From: Alphaproteobacteria bacterium
GTDB taxonomy: Bacteria; Pseudomonadota; Alphaproteobacteria; Micavibrionales; UBA2020
Length of the DNA: 43,074 bases
Assembly: GCA_028817795.1 (NCBI GenBank)
Contig: JAPPOU010000095.1
Location: 1-43,074 of the forward strand
Direction: 5' to 3'
Notes under the pieces: model-generated
What the model was told of the DNA's origin: nothing
The model's input: the letters and a program-made list of their open reading frames with translations, nothing else
The model's database searches: none
Shown: one piece after another, positions 33,801 to 43,074 of the stretch
How the letters are laid out: each line of letters begins with the position of its first letter
How positions within the stretch are numbered: the first letter of the stretch is position 1
Program-made: the position numbers and the translations under genes

Positions 33801-36296
33801 TTGGATTCGCAGCAAAACAACAACGATTTTTTTCTGGAAAAAAATCCAGCGGAAGTCGCGCCCCCAAAAACATCGTGGCGCAGCATTTTCCTGTTTTTCA
33901 TTGGTGCCTGTTATGGGCTTTTGGTGTTGTGGGTCATCCACATCAGCGGCAAAGGCAGCCAGCTCTTGGCCGCCATCTCTGTCTATATCTATGGCATTAT
34001 GGGCGGCTATGGCCTGTTACTGTTGAATCGCAGCTATAACGATGCCGACCGCAGCCGTAAAATTCTGACAGAAGTTCTGGAGAAAAGCACCGAAGCGCAC
34101 ATTCTGGTCACACCCGATGGCACGACCATCCATGCCAACCCGCGATTTAAAAAACTATCAAACCAAAAAGACACCGCCAGCCTTGATGATTTTTCTGCTG
34201 CTTACAATAACAAAGAAGATATAGAAACCCTGCTGACCGATCTCCGCCACCGCGCCGCCGCCGAAGGCAGCGCTACAGGGGAATCCCTTGCCCTAAAAGG
34301 CGATACGCATAAATGGTTCCAAATCACCTGCCAATATATTTCCGGCAGGCCGGAATACCTGCACTGGCGCTTTGATGACATCACCCGCCGCTACCAAATG
34401 GAAGCCATGATCCGCGAAGAGCGGGAAAAACTGCGCGACTTTACCGACAACGCGCCTGTCGGGTTTTTCTCTGTCGACCGTGATGGTCGGTTTATCTTTG
34501 CCAATGATACATTACTGCGCCTTTTGGGCACGAACGCAGAAAGCTTAACCGGAAAGCTTTTCCTGCACGATTTTCTGGCGACACCGCCGGACACGACAGC
34601 CCCTTACCGCTGCTTTGGAAACGATGAAGATCATCAGCACGGCGAAATCCTCATGAAAACGGCGGATGAAAAAATCTTCAAGGCCGCCATTACCCATTCC
34701 ATTGCCAAAGACCCTTATGGCGACATCATCACGCGTTCTATCGTTTACGACCTGACAGCAGAACAAAAAATGCGGCAAGCGCTGCGCGTATCGGAAGACC
34801 GCTTTCACCGTCTGTTCGAGGAAGCGCCCGTCGGTATATGCCTGTTGTCTTCAGACAACATCATCAGCAATGCAAACCAAACGCTCGCAACCATGATGAG
34901 CGTCACCACTGGCGAGCTGAATGATTGCAAGCTGGCAGATTTCATTGTCGAAGAAGAACGCGAGCATGTACAGCTCTGGTTGCAAGACATCGCAAAAGAA
35001 AAAACCGTTGAATCGCACATCGATGTTGCCATGAAGGGCGGGAAGGATATTTACGCGCAAATTTACGCCCGCAGGCTCAAGGTAGAAGGCAGCTTTGTCC
35101 TTCACTTCATCGACATGACGGAACAGCGCAATCTGGAACGGCAATTTACCCAATCACAAAAAATGCAAGCCATCGGCCAGCTTGCAGGCGGCGTCGCGCA
35201 CGACTTTAACAACCTCCTCACCGCCATGATTGGCTTTTGCGATCTTTTGCTGCTGCGGCATAAACCCGGAGACCCCTCCTTTGCCGACATCATGCAAATT
35301 AAACAAAACGCCAACCGCGCTGCAAATCTTGTCCGCCAGCTTTTAGCATTCTCGCGCCAGCAAACACTGCAACCACGCACACTGGACCTAACAGACGTCT
35401 TAACCGAACTCTCGCACCTGATGCGCCGCCTGATTGGCGTCAACATAGAACTGCAAATCAGCCACGGCAACGATTTAGGGTTGGTCCGCGCCGACCAAGG
35501 GCAAATGGAACAAGTTTTCATCAACCTGGTTGTGAACGCGCGCGATGCCATGCCAAATGGCGGAAAGCTGGAAATACGCACTCACAACATTGCCAATACA
35601 GCAACAAAGCAACTCACAGGGGAAGACGTGCTCCCCCCCGGCCAGTGGGTTGCCGTTGACGTCATGGATACAGGAACGGGCATACCGGAAGACATCCTCT
35701 CCCGCATTTTCGAGCCGTTCTTTTCCACCAAGGAAGTTGGCGCCGGCACCGGCCTTGGCCTTGCCACCGCCTATGGCATTGTACACCAGACAGGCGGCCA
35801 CATTGATGTGACCAGCAAACAGGGCAAGGGCACAACCTTCACCATCTACCTGCCCCACTGCTCCGCACACGATGAACAAGATGACGCCGACACCGCGCAA
35901 GAAAAAGCAACGCCCACCGATTTGACAGGATCATCCAGCATTCTTTTGGTCGAGGATGAAGATGCTGTGCGCACCTTTAGCGCGCGCGCATTATCGAACA
36001 AAGGCTATATCATCGCCGACGCGCCCGGCGGAACCGAAGCGCTGGAGATTCTTGAGGAAGGGAAATTCACGCCCGATATCCTTATTACCGATGTCATGAT
36101 GCCTGAAATGGACGGCACGACATTGGCAAAAATTGTGCGGGAAAAGTATCCGCATATCAAAATCATTTTTATTTCCGGTTATGCGGAGGACCGATTCAAG
36201 GAGCATCTTGGCGAAAGCGTCTGGTTCCTGCCAAAGCCGTTTACACTAAAACAATTGGCAACGAAGGTGAAAGAAGTGATTGAGGAAGAAGCCTGA
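33801..36296 (+). CDS. cckA: CckA-type hybrid histidine kinase
   Basis: An 831-residue cell-cycle phosphorelay kinase. Two membrane helices (residues ~27-47 and ~54-74) are followed by PAS-like sensor regions (including [20 protein letters not shown] and [19 protein letters not shown]). Next are a HisKA domain with His467 ([13 protein letters not shown]), a HATPase domain ([31 protein letters not shown]), and a C-terminal receiver with Asp764 ([14 protein letters not shown]). The ending [12 protein letters not shown] and [16 protein letters not shown] is diagnostic of CckA, which in Caulobacter feeds ChpT and CtrA. The start is uncertain: TTG 33801 follows GGGAG, while the frame opens at TTG 33693. 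The divergent neighbour makes the later start more plausible. Confidence 0.93.
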   Translation: MDSQQNNNDFFLEKNPAEVAPPKTSWRSIFLFFIGACYGLLVLWVIHISGKGSQLLAAISVYIYGIMGGYGLLLLNRSYNDADRSRKILTEVLEKSTEAHILVTPDGTTIHANPRFKKLSNQKDTASLDDFSAAYNNKEDIETLLTDLRHRAAAEGSATGESLALKGDTHKWFQITCQYISGRPEYLHWRFDDITRRYQMEAMIREEREKLRDFTDNAPVGFFSVDRDGRFIFANDTLLRLLGTNAESLTGKLFLHDFLATPPDTTAPYRCFGNDEDHQHGEILMKTADEKIFKAAITHSIAKDPYGDIITRSIVYDLTAEQKMRQALRVSEDRFHRLFEEAPVGICLLSSDNIISNANQTLATMMSVTTGELNDCKLADFIVEEEREHVQLWLQDIAKEKTVESHIDVAMKGGKDIYAQIYARRLKVEGSFVLHFIDMTEQRNLERQFTQSQKMQAIGQLAGGVAHDFNNLLTAMIGFCDLLLLRHKPGDPSFADIMQIKQNANRAANLVRQLLAFSRQQTLQPRTLDLTDVLTELSHLMRRLIGVNIELQISHGNDLGLVRADQGQMEQVFINLVVNARDAMPNGGKLEIRTHNIANTATKQLTGEDVLPPGQWVAVDVMDTGTGIPEDILSRIFEPFFSTKEVGAGTGLGLATAYGIVHQTGGHIDVTSKQGKGTTFTIYLPHCSAHDEQDDADTAQEKATPTDLTGSSSILLVEDEDAVRTFSARALSNKGYIIADAPGGTEALEILEEGKFTPDILITDVMMPEMDGTTLAKIVREKYPHIKIIFISGYAEDRFKEHLGESVWFLPKPFTLKQLATKVKEVIEEEA

Positions 36297-36298
36297 CT

Positions 36299-37174
36299 CT
36301 AATCCGCTGTTTCCTCTATAAACGCCCGCATTTCCCCCAAATACCCCCGCGCCGCCAAATCACTGTGCCCACCGCCATCAATAAGAACAAATCGCCGCGT
36401 TTCTGATCCAACAGCATCATAAAGTTTCTTGGCAATATATGGGGGAATGATTTCGTCCTTGCTCCCGTGCGCAATAAGAACGGGCATGTCAAAATAAGGC
36501 GCTTTTTTGGCGTTATCAAAACGGTCCAATACCAGATAGGTCAACGGCCTTAACCAAAAATACGCCTGCCCCGTAACATCGGCCACACTGGAAAACGGCG
36601 CTTCCAACACCAGCGCCCGCACGTCCGGGTATTCCAGTGCCATTTGCGACACAACGCCGGAACCAATGCTTTCTCCGTACAACACAATATCGTTTTCTTT
36701 TATACCTTGTTCTGCCTTCAGCCATGTCAAAGCAGCGCGGGCATCCGTGTAAAGGCCATTTTCAGACGGCCAGCCGGGATTACCGCCAAAGCCCCTGTAT
36801 CCCGCCAACAAAAAACCATAGCCCCGCGCTGTAAACGGCACCGCCTTGGGCACGCGCCGCGAAATGTTTCCAGCATTACCATGAAACATCACAATCACTG
36901 GCTTGCCGTTTTGCGGCGGGGCATACCATGACATCAGCCGCAAGTCATCCACCGTATCGTAATGCACAACGTGCAAACCATAGTCCGACGGGTCTTTATT
37001 CAATGCCGCTTCAGGGAAATATATAAGGTAGCGCTGAAACATGATAATCAACGCCACAAACCCAACATACCAAAGAACAAGCAGCTTCAAAGCCGTGCCG
37101 ATATCGCGGCATACATGGCCGGAGCGCGGCCAGCAGCGCAAAACCTGCGCATAATAATCTGCATATTTGTTCAC
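36299..37174 (-). CDS. Alpha/beta hydrolase (BEM46/YfhR-like)
   Basis: A 291-residue serine hydrolase with an N-terminal membrane anchor (LVLWYVGFVALIIMFQRYLIYF, given here in two overlapping parts of one helix). The oxyanion region is MFHGNAGNISRR, the nucleophile elbow is GESIGSG, the acid is in HGSKDEIIP, and the catalytic histidine is in GGGHSDL. This layout matches the BEM46/YfhR group of membrane-bound esterases of unclear substrate. GTG 37174 is preceded by GGGGAG six bases upstream. It lies two bases after the convergent cckA gene end. The 224 bases to recA hold the recA promoter. Confidence 0.92.
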   Translation of the reverse strand: MNKYADYYAQVLRCWPRSGHVCRDIGTALKLLVLWYVGFVALIIMFQRYLIYFPEAALNKDPSDYGLHVVHYDTVDDLRLMSWYAPPQNGKPVIVMFHGNAGNISRRVPKAVPFTARGYGFLLAGYRGFGGNPGWPSENGLYTDARAALTWLKAEQGIKENDIVLYGESIGSGVVSQMALEYPDVRALVLEAPFSSVADVTGQAYFWLRPLTYLVLDRFDNAKKAPYFDMPVLIAHGSKDEIIPPYIAKKLYDAVGSETRRFVLIDGGGHSDLAARGYLGEMRAFIEETAD

Positions 37175-37282
37175 GGCATTCTCCCCACATTATTTTAGGG
37201 GCGATAACTTAAATAGTGATTAAGTGTTCCTGTTTTTTGTATTATGAAATTAAAAAAGTTCATTTTTTGTTCTTGTTTTGTC

Positions 37283-37310
37283 TTGCAATTGGGAACAAAA
37301 AAAGTACAAT
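37283..37310 (+). promoter_or_regulatory. recA promoter with a candidate LexA box
   Basis: TTGCAA (37283-37288), a 16-base spacer and TACAAT (37305-37310). Inside and overlapping the -10 is GAAC-N7-GTAC (37293-37307), one base off the alphaproteobacterial LexA operator GAAC-N7-GAAC. A weaker GTTC-N7-GTCT lies at 37269-37283. Position and gene fit SOS control, but the match is not exact. Confidence 0.5.
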
Positions 37311-37398
37311 CAGATTCGTAGAGTTCTTCTGCGCCGTTCCGCGCAAATTTCAATTTGATTGCCATCCGCAATCATGACACAAGAAAGGGGTTACTAAC

Positions 37399-38544
37399 AT
37401 GTCCGTCACACCGCTTCGGCAACAAGGAGCTGATATGAACAACGCAGATAAACAACGCGCGCTTGACGCCGCATTAGGTCAAATCGAAAAAGCCTTTGGT
37501 AAAGGCTCCATCATGAAGCTGGGCGGCGATGCCAAGCAAGAGGTCGAGGCGATTTCCACAGGTTCTCTGGGCCTTGATATCGCCCTTGGCATTGGCGGCG
37601 TCCCTCGTGGGCGTATCGTCGAAATCTATGGCCCGGAAAGCTCTGGTAAAACCACGCTGGCCCTGCAAATTATGGCCGAAGCACAAAAAATGGGGGGCCA
37701 ATGCGCAATCATCGATGCCGAGCACGCGCTTGATCCCTCCTATGCGACAAAGCTGGGCTGCGACATTGAAAACCTGATTATCTCCCAGCCCGATGCTGGC
37801 GAGCAGGCACTGGAAATCGCCGACACATTGGTCCGCTCTGGCGCGTTGGATGTACTGGTCGTCGACTCCGTCGCCGCGCTGGTGCCAAAGGCCGAGCTGG
37901 AAGGTGAAATGGGTGATAGCCATATGGGCCTGCAAGCCCGTTTGATGAGCCAAGCCCTCCGCAAATTGACAGGTTCCATCTCCCGCTCCCGCACGGTCGT
38001 CATTTTCATCAACCAAATTCGCATGAAGATTGGCGTGATGTTCGGCAGCCCGGAAACGACAACAGGCGGTAATGCACTGAAGTTCTATTCCTCCGTCCGT
38101 ATGGATATCCGCCGCATCGGTGCGATTAAGGACAAGGACAACGTGATCGGCAACCAGACCCGCGTGAAAGTCGTCAAAAACAAAATGGCGCCTCCCTTCC
38201 GTCAAGTGGAATTCGATATCATGTACGGTGAAGGCATTTCCAAGATGGGGGAAATTCTTGATCTTGGCGTCAATGCCGGCTTGATCGAGAAATCCGGCTC
38301 ATGGTTCTCCTACGGCAGTGACCGCATTGGGCAGGGTCGCGAGAACGCACGCAAATACCTTCTGGATAACCCCGCCACAGCGCAAGAGATTGAGGCCAAG
38401 ATTCGCGAAAACGCAGGTTTGGTCGCAGGCGCAATGCTGACAGGCCCAGATGATGACAAGAACGCCAACGACGATGGCGGCGCAGATGACGACAGCGATA
38501 CACCTGCCACCAAGAAAGGCGGCAAGAAAGCTGTCGGTGAATAA
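37399..38544 (+). CDS. recA: Recombinase A
   Basis: A 381-residue RecA, catalysing homologous strand exchange and LexA cleavage. Walker A is GPESSGKTT at residues 78-86. Other hallmarks are [20 protein letters not shown], the [20 protein letters not shown] loop, and [17 protein letters not shown]. The C-terminus is acidic and Asp/Asn-rich ([19 protein letters not shown]), as expected for the regulatory tail. Two starts are possible: ATG 37399 (AAAGGGG upstream) and ATG 37435 (AAGGAG upstream). The first gives the MSxxxLR N-terminus common in alphaproteobacteria and is preferred. A good terminator follows. Confidence 0.97.
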   Translation: MSVTPLRQQGADMNNADKQRALDAALGQIEKAFGKGSIMKLGGDAKQEVEAISTGSLGLDIALGIGGVPRGRIVEIYGPESSGKTTLALQIMAEAQKMGGQCAIIDAEHALDPSYATKLGCDIENLIISQPDAGEQALEIADTLVRSGALDVLVVDSVAALVPKAELEGEMGDSHMGLQARLMSQALRKLTGSISRSRTVVIFINQIRMKIGVMFGSPETTTGGNALKFYSSVRMDIRRIGAIKDKDNVIGNQTRVKVVKNKMAPPFRQVEFDIMYGEGISKMGEILDLGVNAGLIEKSGSWFSYGSDRIGQGRENARKYLLDNPATAQEIEAKIRENAGLVAGAMLTGPDDDKNANDDGGADDDSDTPATKKGGKKAVGE

Positions 38545-38594
38545 AAATACCAAACCCCTCTGCCATGTAGCCGTGGCAGCTCCCTCGTAGAAAG

Positions 38595-38622
38595 AAGGGC
38601 CGGTGCATAACCGGCCCTTTTT
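38595..38622 (+). terminator. Intrinsic terminator of recA
   Basis: AAGGGCCGG, a seven-base loop and CCGGCCCTT followed by TTT: a strong hairpin ~50 bases after the recA stop, just before the convergent gshA end. Confidence 0.9.
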
Positions 38623-38639
38623 ACTTTCAGGTAATTTTA

Positions 38640-40136
38640 TTAAGGCTTCTTTTTTGGCGCAAAATGCGCAGCGGCACGACGGGCAGGCTTGCGCGCTGCC
38701 GGCTCTTGCTCTTCCGGCTTTGGCATCACGCTGGGCGCACGCGTATAGTCCATTTCTTCAAATACGTGGCGGATATCACCCTGCCACTCGTTTTCATACT
38801 TTTGCATCAACCGCTGTGACCAGTTCAGGCCTGTTTCCGCAACCTCGCGCACAGGGGCCAGATAACCGCTTTCATCTTGACCGCGCACGTCCAAAACAGC
38901 GCGTTCTTTCAATCCCTCTTCGGCAATATCAATCATTTTGAGCGCAATATCTTGTAATGTGCCGCCTTTGAATTTCGTCTGTAGGCCGTCACGCGGCGCA
39001 ACAGTGCGCAGATAATCCCGATCCTCATCCGTCCAGTTTTTGACCAAATCATACGCCTTATCCAGAGCATCATCGTTATAAAGCAGTCCAACCCACAGAG
39101 CTGGCAGCGCCTTTAACATTTCCGCCGGGCCCACATCCGCGCCGCGCATTTCAAGGGAGCGGCGCAAGCGTACTTCCGGCCAGTTCGTGTTCAGATAATC
39201 CACCCAATCGTTCAATGTCGGTTTCTGGCCCGGACAAACATCAAGCTGCCCTGCCATGAAATCGCTGAACTTTCCTTCATGCGCGTCAAGAAATGCCTTG
39301 CCGCGATACACCCCCATCATCGGCACGCTGTCAAGCACATGATCCGTAAACTTTTCAAACCCAAAGCCTTCTTTAAAAGCCACAGGCATCATGGAGCCAA
39401 AACGGCCATCCATAGCGCCCTGTATCTCATGGCTACGCACGCTTTCATATCCGCTGGGCTTACCTTTCTTGAACGGGGATGTCGCAAACAATGCAGACAC
39501 AATAGGCTGCAACGACAAACTGACACGCAGCTTTTTCACCATATCTTCTTCAGACCTGTACCCCACGCTCACCTGCGCTGAAGACGTACAGCACATGTAG
39601 TTCAGCATTTCGTCATAGTGCTTTTTCTCGGAAAAACTCCGCAGGAATTCATAACGCGACTTTGGAATAAACGGCATCTCCTCGCCGGATTTTGTCGGGT
39701 GATAGCCCATGGCCAGCATCGACATGCCTAGTTTTTGCGCAGCAGATACGGTTTCCCTGATATTGCGGTCAATATTATCGGCCACTTCGTGCAATGTGCG
39801 CAACGGCGGGCTGCTGGCTTCCAGTTGCCCGCCCGGCTCCAAAGACAGGTTTGTGCCGTCTTCATGCGTCAAGCCAATCAAGCGCTCACCTTCATAATCA
39901 CGCCGCCAACCGGCCTCGCCATCCTCCGCGATTTTCTCTAAAAGCGTTACAATGCCCGGCTTGTCTTCTGTTGCATCGTAAGGCACGGGCGAAAAATCAT
40001 CCTGAAAGAAAATAGGCTTTTCATGTTCAATGCCAATCAAAAGTTCCTCACGCTTTGTCGCGGCTTTTTGAAACCACACGGACAGGGTTTCCCTGTCGCA
40101 AAGCTGCTGACCTTCTTTCTTTGAATTTTTTGACAC
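38640..40136 (-). CDS. gshA: Glutamate-cysteine ligase (GCS2/plant-type)
   Basis: A 498-residue enzyme for the first step of glutathione synthesis, joining glutamate and cysteine with ATP. Recognisable segments are IGIEHEKPIF, LSLEPGGQLEASSPPLRTLH, SRYEFLRSF, NYMCCTSSAQVSVGYRSEED and SLEMRGADVGPAEMLKALPA, the plant/alphaproteobacterial GCS2 class rather than the Escherichia coli GshA class. A basic Ala/Pro-rich tail (RRAAAHFAPKKKP) closes it. GTG 40136 has GGAGG upstream. gshB is not in the window. The neighbouring rsmE gene on the same strand lies 134 bases upstream. Confidence 0.95.
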   Translation of the reverse strand: MSKNSKKEGQQLCDRETLSVWFQKAATKREELLIGIEHEKPIFFQDDFSPVPYDATEDKPGIVTLLEKIAEDGEAGWRRDYEGERLIGLTHEDGTNLSLEPGGQLEASSPPLRTLHEVADNIDRNIRETVSAAQKLGMSMLAMGYHPTKSGEEMPFIPKSRYEFLRSFSEKKHYDEMLNYMCCTSSAQVSVGYRSEEDMVKKLRVSLSLQPIVSALFATSPFKKGKPSGYESVRSHEIQGAMDGRFGSMMPVAFKEGFGFEKFTDHVLDSVPMMGVYRGKAFLDAHEGKFSDFMAGQLDVCPGQKPTLNDWVDYLNTNWPEVRLRRSLEMRGADVGPAEMLKALPALWVGLLYNDDALDKAYDLVKNWTDEDRDYLRTVAPRDGLQTKFKGGTLQDIALKMIDIAEEGLKERAVLDVRGQDESGYLAPVREVAETGLNWSQRLMQKYENEWQGDIRHVFEEMDYTRAPSVMPKPEEQEPAARKPARRAAAHFAPKKKP

Positions 40137-40270
40137 GCTTTACAGCCTCCATCGAAATCACGCACCGGCCCCCGGCAACGCCAAGGATAGTCTAGCGGAA
40201 GCGGTGTTCTTATGTCAAACAATATCTCTGCAGCCGCCGCCACAAAAAAGATAGGCAAAATCAAACGCTT

Positions 40271-41014
40271 TTACCAGTCCCCGGCATACGCCTGTACCAA
40301 ACTCAAGGCTGCGATGAGAGCCGTATCCGCCCGCAAGATACGCGGCCCCAAGGCCACCGGCGTTATATGACCGATCCCTTGTAGAATCTCCGCCTTTTCA
40401 GCATCAGAAAACCCGCCTTCCGGCCCTATCAGCACCGCAACAGGAGTCTCAATATCACCCGCCAATGCCGCCGTAAGGGATTGGACCGATTCGCTACGCG
40501 CCACCCCCGTAAACACACGCGTTCCCTCTGGCAAGGCCGCAAGAGCGGCACGCCATGGCGCGACATCATGCGTGTCCATGACCGTCAAACGTTCACATTG
40601 CTCTGCCGCTTCCTGCGCAATAGCCGCCATGCGCTGCGTGTTCACGCGCCGCACAACGGTATGATCCGTTATCACAGGCCTAAACGATGCCGCGCCCAGT
40701 TCACATGCTTTTTGCACCATGGTTTCAAAAGCATCCTTTTTTACAACAGCGGCTAAAACATGAATATTCGGCACACCCATTTGCGGCACGGTCATTTCTG
40801 TAACCGCGACCAGCACCTTCTTCTTGGTCACTTCACGCAACACAGCACACCATTCCCCATCCCTGCCATTAAACAGGCGCAGGCTCTGGCCCGGCTTTGC
40901 GCGCAAAACATGGCAAAGATAATGCGCCTGTCCGTCATTGAGCGCAAAAGACGCACCAGCAGCCAAATCATCTGCCACAAAAAGACGCGGCATATTTTTA
41001 TATTGTTCCTGCAT
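40271..41014 (-). CDS. rsmE: 16S rRNA (uracil-1498-N3) methyltransferase
   Basis: A 247-residue SPOUT-class enzyme that methylates U1498 of 16S rRNA. Visible features are the N-terminal PUA-like domain (MPRLFVADDLAAGASFAL, HYLCHVLRAKPG), the EMTVPQMG linker, and the knot with LIGPEGGFSDAEKAEI and LGPRILRADTALIAAL, which bind SAM. Two starts fit: ATG 41014 (GGAAG upstream) and ATG 40993 (AGGAA upstream), the latter giving the plain MPRLFV N-terminus. It is divergent from ubiA with only 24-45 bases between them. Confidence 0.95.
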   Translation of the reverse strand: MQEQYKNMPRLFVADDLAAGASFALNDGQAHYLCHVLRAKPGQSLRLFNGRDGEWCAVLREVTKKKVLVAVTEMTVPQMGVPNIHVLAAVVKKDAFETMVQKACELGAASFRPVITDHTVVRRVNTQRMAAIAQEAAEQCERLTVMDTHDVAPWRAALAALPEGTRVFTGVARSESVQSLTAALAGDIETPVAVLIGPEGGFSDAEKAEILQGIGHITPVALGPRILRADTALIAALSLVQAYAGDW

Positions 41015-41038
41015 TCCGTTTCTTCCATAGTAAAAGGC

Positions 41039-41956
41039 ATGAAAAACAAACCCATTATGCACACTGATATCCGGCATGAACATCCGGTTTTTAAAAAAAC
41101 GCCAAAAAGCTGGCACCCTTACATCCTGCTGGCACGGCTGGACCGCCCGGCGGGCACATGGCTTTTGTTGCTGCCCTGCTTTTGGGGCATCACACTAGGG
41201 TCAGGCGGCATACGGCTGCTGACCTTTTCATTTTGGGAGCTGTTGTTCTTGTTCGCCTCCGGCGCCGCCCTGATGCGCAGTGCGGGCTGCATCATTAATG
41301 ACATGTGGGACCGTGATCTTGATGGCGCTGTCACGCGCACAGCACAACGCCCCCTTGCCAGCGGCGCGATCACCATGAAACAAGCATGGATATTTCTAAC
41401 CGGTCTTTTACTGCCCGCGCTGGTCATTCTTTTATGCCTGAATAAAACGGCCATAATTTGGGGGTTGGCCGCCGTGCCGCTGGTTATCGCTTATCCCTTG
41501 ATGAAGCGCATCACGTGGTGGCCGCAGGCATTTTTAGGGCTGACATTTAACTGGGGCATTTTTGTAGGCTATGCCGCCGCAAAGGGCAGCTTTGACCTTT
41601 CCTCTACCTTGCTTTATTTGGCAGGCATTTGCTGGACGATTGGGTACGATACCGTTTATGCCCACCAAGATAAAGAAGACGATGCCCGCATCGGCATCAA
41701 GTCAACGGCACGTCTGTTTGGTGACAACAGCAAAACGTATGTTTGCGCCTTCTATGCCGCAGCGCTCCTGCTTGCCATGATCGCAAAGTACATGATTGCC
41801 CCCAGTATCGGCACGCCCTTCTTCCTGATTTTCCCGTCAGTCTACATTTACCGCAGACTGAAAAACTGGGCGCCAAACAATGCGGACAGCAGCCTCCAGC
41901 TTTTCAAAAGCAATGCTGTCTTTGGTGCCTTAATTTTATTGATGCTGGGCTTTTGA
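41039..41956 (+). CDS. ubiA: 4-hydroxybenzoate polyprenyltransferase
   Basis: A 305-residue, eight- to nine-helix membrane prenyltransferase of ubiquinone synthesis. It attaches the polyprenyl chain to 4-hydroxybenzoate using magnesium. Both aspartate motifs are visible: NDMWDRDLD at residues 87-95 and YDTVYAHQDKEDDARIGIKS. The N-terminal LLARLDRPAGTWLLLLPCFW is standard for UbiA. ATG 41039 follows AAAAGG; the frame is open 93 codons upstream only because it overlaps the rsmE gene antisense. It abuts the gdh gene end without a gap. Confidence 0.96.
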   Translation: MKNKPIMHTDIRHEHPVFKKTPKSWHPYILLARLDRPAGTWLLLLPCFWGITLGSGGIRLLTFSFWELLFLFASGAALMRSAGCIINDMWDRDLDGAVTRTAQRPLASGAITMKQAWIFLTGLLLPALVILLCLNKTAIIWGLAAVPLVIAYPLMKRITWWPQAFLGLTFNWGIFVGYAAAKGSFDLSSTLLYLAGICWTIGYDTVYAHQDKEDDARIGIKSTARLFGDNSKTYVCAFYAAALLLAMIAKYMIAPSIGTPFFLIFPSVYIYRRLKNWAPNNADSSLQLFKSNAVFGALILLMLGF

Positions 41957-43074
41957 TTATTTTAACGCATCAACAAGCTGGCCGGCCCACTGCCGCGCCA
42001 AAACAAGCATTTCCAGTTCGGCATGGCTCATCTGGCGCAGCTCCTGCAAGCTTTCATCATACCATGACACCATATCCTTCCCACGCGGGCCGAACCATGC
42101 CGTTATCGGCGCGTCCGTTGCGGACTTCCCTTTCTTGCGCAGCAAAAGAGCTGTTAAAAAAGCCTGATAGCTAAAGTAATCATCTTGCAAGCCACCAACA
42201 ACCCGTGCCTCCCACCTATTGGCGGGCACAATGTCCCCGGCTTGGTGACGCAACCAATCAAAGTGCAGGGCATCCCCAACACGGAAGTACTGCAAGGCAA
42301 CAGATTTCACATCCACCTTTGTCTTGCGCGACAAGGCGATAATATCGCTCGCAGATGACAAAACACGCATACCGGAAAGGCTGTCAGCCAGCGCTTTTGG
42401 CACGCCCATAGCCTGCATGCGCCCGGAATCCCCCACAATAACGTCACGCTGGCTATTAGATATTGCGGACCCTATATCCTCTTTCATTTGAGCAATCCCC
42501 GGACCATAGTCTTCCGTTTCACGGCTGATATCCAGCAACCTGGCGCGCAGGAACCATGTCGCAGCGCGTTTACACACTCTGTACACTTCATGATGCGCCA
42601 TGATCTGGGTCGCGCTTGACACCTGGCCATCAAGGCTTTCAATCGCAGCCCATGTCTCGTTCAAGCGGTAAACGGCAACAGTAATCAAAAAAGCGCGCAC
42701 AACATCGGCAGCCGAGGCGCCTGTCTTATCCATGCGCGAACGCACAAAAATAGGCCCCATGCGGTTAATCAGCATACTGACAATCTGCGTTGCAATAATT
42801 TCACGCCGCAGCTTATGCTCTTGAATGCTCTTTTTGTACTTGTGCAAAGGTTTGGGGAAGTAATCAAACAAAAGGGATTCCAACTCCGGCGCATCCGGAA
42901 TATCCGATGCAATAACATCCCTATATAAAGTAACCCGCGCCCAGGCGGTTAAAACGCATAGCTCAGGCCGGGTTAAGGGCGTTTTGTCTTTAATTAATCG
43001 CGCAAGCGTTTCTTCGTCCGGCAATCCTTCCAAGGTCCGTACAATCAGGCCCTCTTTCTCAAGGTCCCTAATCA
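41957..43074 (-). CDS. gdhB: NAD-dependent glutamate dehydrogenase, large type, C-terminal part
   Basis: The C-terminal ~370 residues of the large (about 1,600 residue) NAD-specific glutamate dehydrogenase that turns glutamate into 2-oxoglutarate and ammonium. The frame continues to the right edge of the window, so the apparent TTG start at 43033 is not a start. Family text is visible: LTRPELCVLTAWARVTLYRD, IATQIVSMLINRMGPIFVRS, RLNETWAAIESLDGQVSS, and the helical VARRVW-like ending with RQWAGQLVDALK. The catalytic domain lies outside the window. The gene ends immediately against ubiA. GdhB is used as a label for this family; orthology to a named gene was not checked. Confidence 0.93.
   Translation of the reverse strand, partial: IRDLEKEGLIVRTLEGLPDEETLARLIKDKTPLTRPELCVLTAWARVTLYRDVIASDIPDAPELESLLFDYFPKPLHKYKKSIQEHKLRREIIATQIVSMLINRMGPIFVRSRMDKTGASAADVVRAFLITVAVYRLNETWAAIESLDGQVSSATQIMAHHEVYRVCKRAATWFLRARLLDISRETEDYGPGIAQMKEDIGSAISNSQRDVIVGDSGRMQAMGVPKALADSLSGMRVLSSASDIIALSRKTKVDVKSVALQYFRVGDALHFDWLRHQAGDIVPANRWEARVVGGLQDDYFSYQAFLTALLLRKKGKSATDAPITAWFGPRGKDMVSWYDESLQELRQMSHAELEMLVLARQWAGQLVDALK

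Noticed and set aside
40760..41038. Extended N-terminus for UbiA
   Set aside because: This part is antisense to rsmE; the UbiA family start and the ribosome site are at 41039.
1..43074. CRISPR arrays, rRNA genes, prophage or restriction-modification clusters
   Set aside because: No regularly spaced direct repeats, rRNA segments or characteristic genes were found.

Overview
The window reads as a gene-dense piece of an alphaproteobacterial chromosome. The evidence is family content: a large-type NAD-dependent glutamate dehydrogenase at the right edge, a CckA-type cell-cycle hybrid kinase, a RecA with the N-terminal extension usual in alphaproteobacteria, a GCS2-type glutamate-cysteine ligase and a flagellar fliQ-fliR-flhB block. 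A flagellated, Gram-negative, ubiquinone-using organism is implied. The ankyrin proteins and the pilin-like gene would suit a host- or prey-associated lineage (for example Micavibrio-like), but that placement is inference. No rRNA, CRISPR array, prophage or transposase gene is visible.

Layout. 1-4.6 kb: the end of guaA, an AT-rich unknown membrane protein that looks acquired, an exported protein, a formyltransferase-fold enzyme and a convergent MFS-like transporter. 4.6-10.4 kb: trpS, then a leftward three-gene ABC-2 transporter operon, a diacylglycerol-kinase-fold lipid kinase, a palindromic repeat and a bidirectional terminator. 10.4-15.4 kb: an HU protein with a histone-H1-like Lys/Ala tail, an ABC-F ATPase (Uup type) and a BarA-like HK-REC-HPt kinase, all leftward. 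15.4-18.4 kb: a cold-shock gene with a structured leader, rlmJ, a sirtuin, a small membrane protein and an O-methyltransferase. 18.4-22.4 kb: accessory DNA with a second palindromic repeat, an ankyrin protein, a 210-bp MITE-like element with 35-bp perfect terminal inverted repeats, and three genes of unknown function. 22.4-27.1 kb: a GNAT plus RLAN/RimK-type ATP-grasp pair, tRNA-Glu(UUC), a DUF427 protein with a methyltransferase, and glpX. 27.1-32.6 kb: a frameshifted pilin-like gene, two tandem ankyrin-like paralogues, fliQ-fliR-flhB, then another ankyrin gene. 32.6-43.1 kb: core genes (CNNM/CorC-like protein, cckA, alpha/beta hydrolase, recA, gshA, rsmE, ubiA, gdh).

How the genes connect. 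The three ankyrin transcription units (starts near 18.7, 28.2 and 32.0 kb) each carry an exact TTGACA hexamer followed at 17 bp by a plausible -10. Two of the products also share a basic C-terminal tail. Two of these units flank the flagellar export genes. This is the strongest candidate for a coordinated accessory system. The GNAT/ATP-grasp pair is the second candidate, as a peptide- or amino-acid-ligation unit. Neither is proven by sequence alone.
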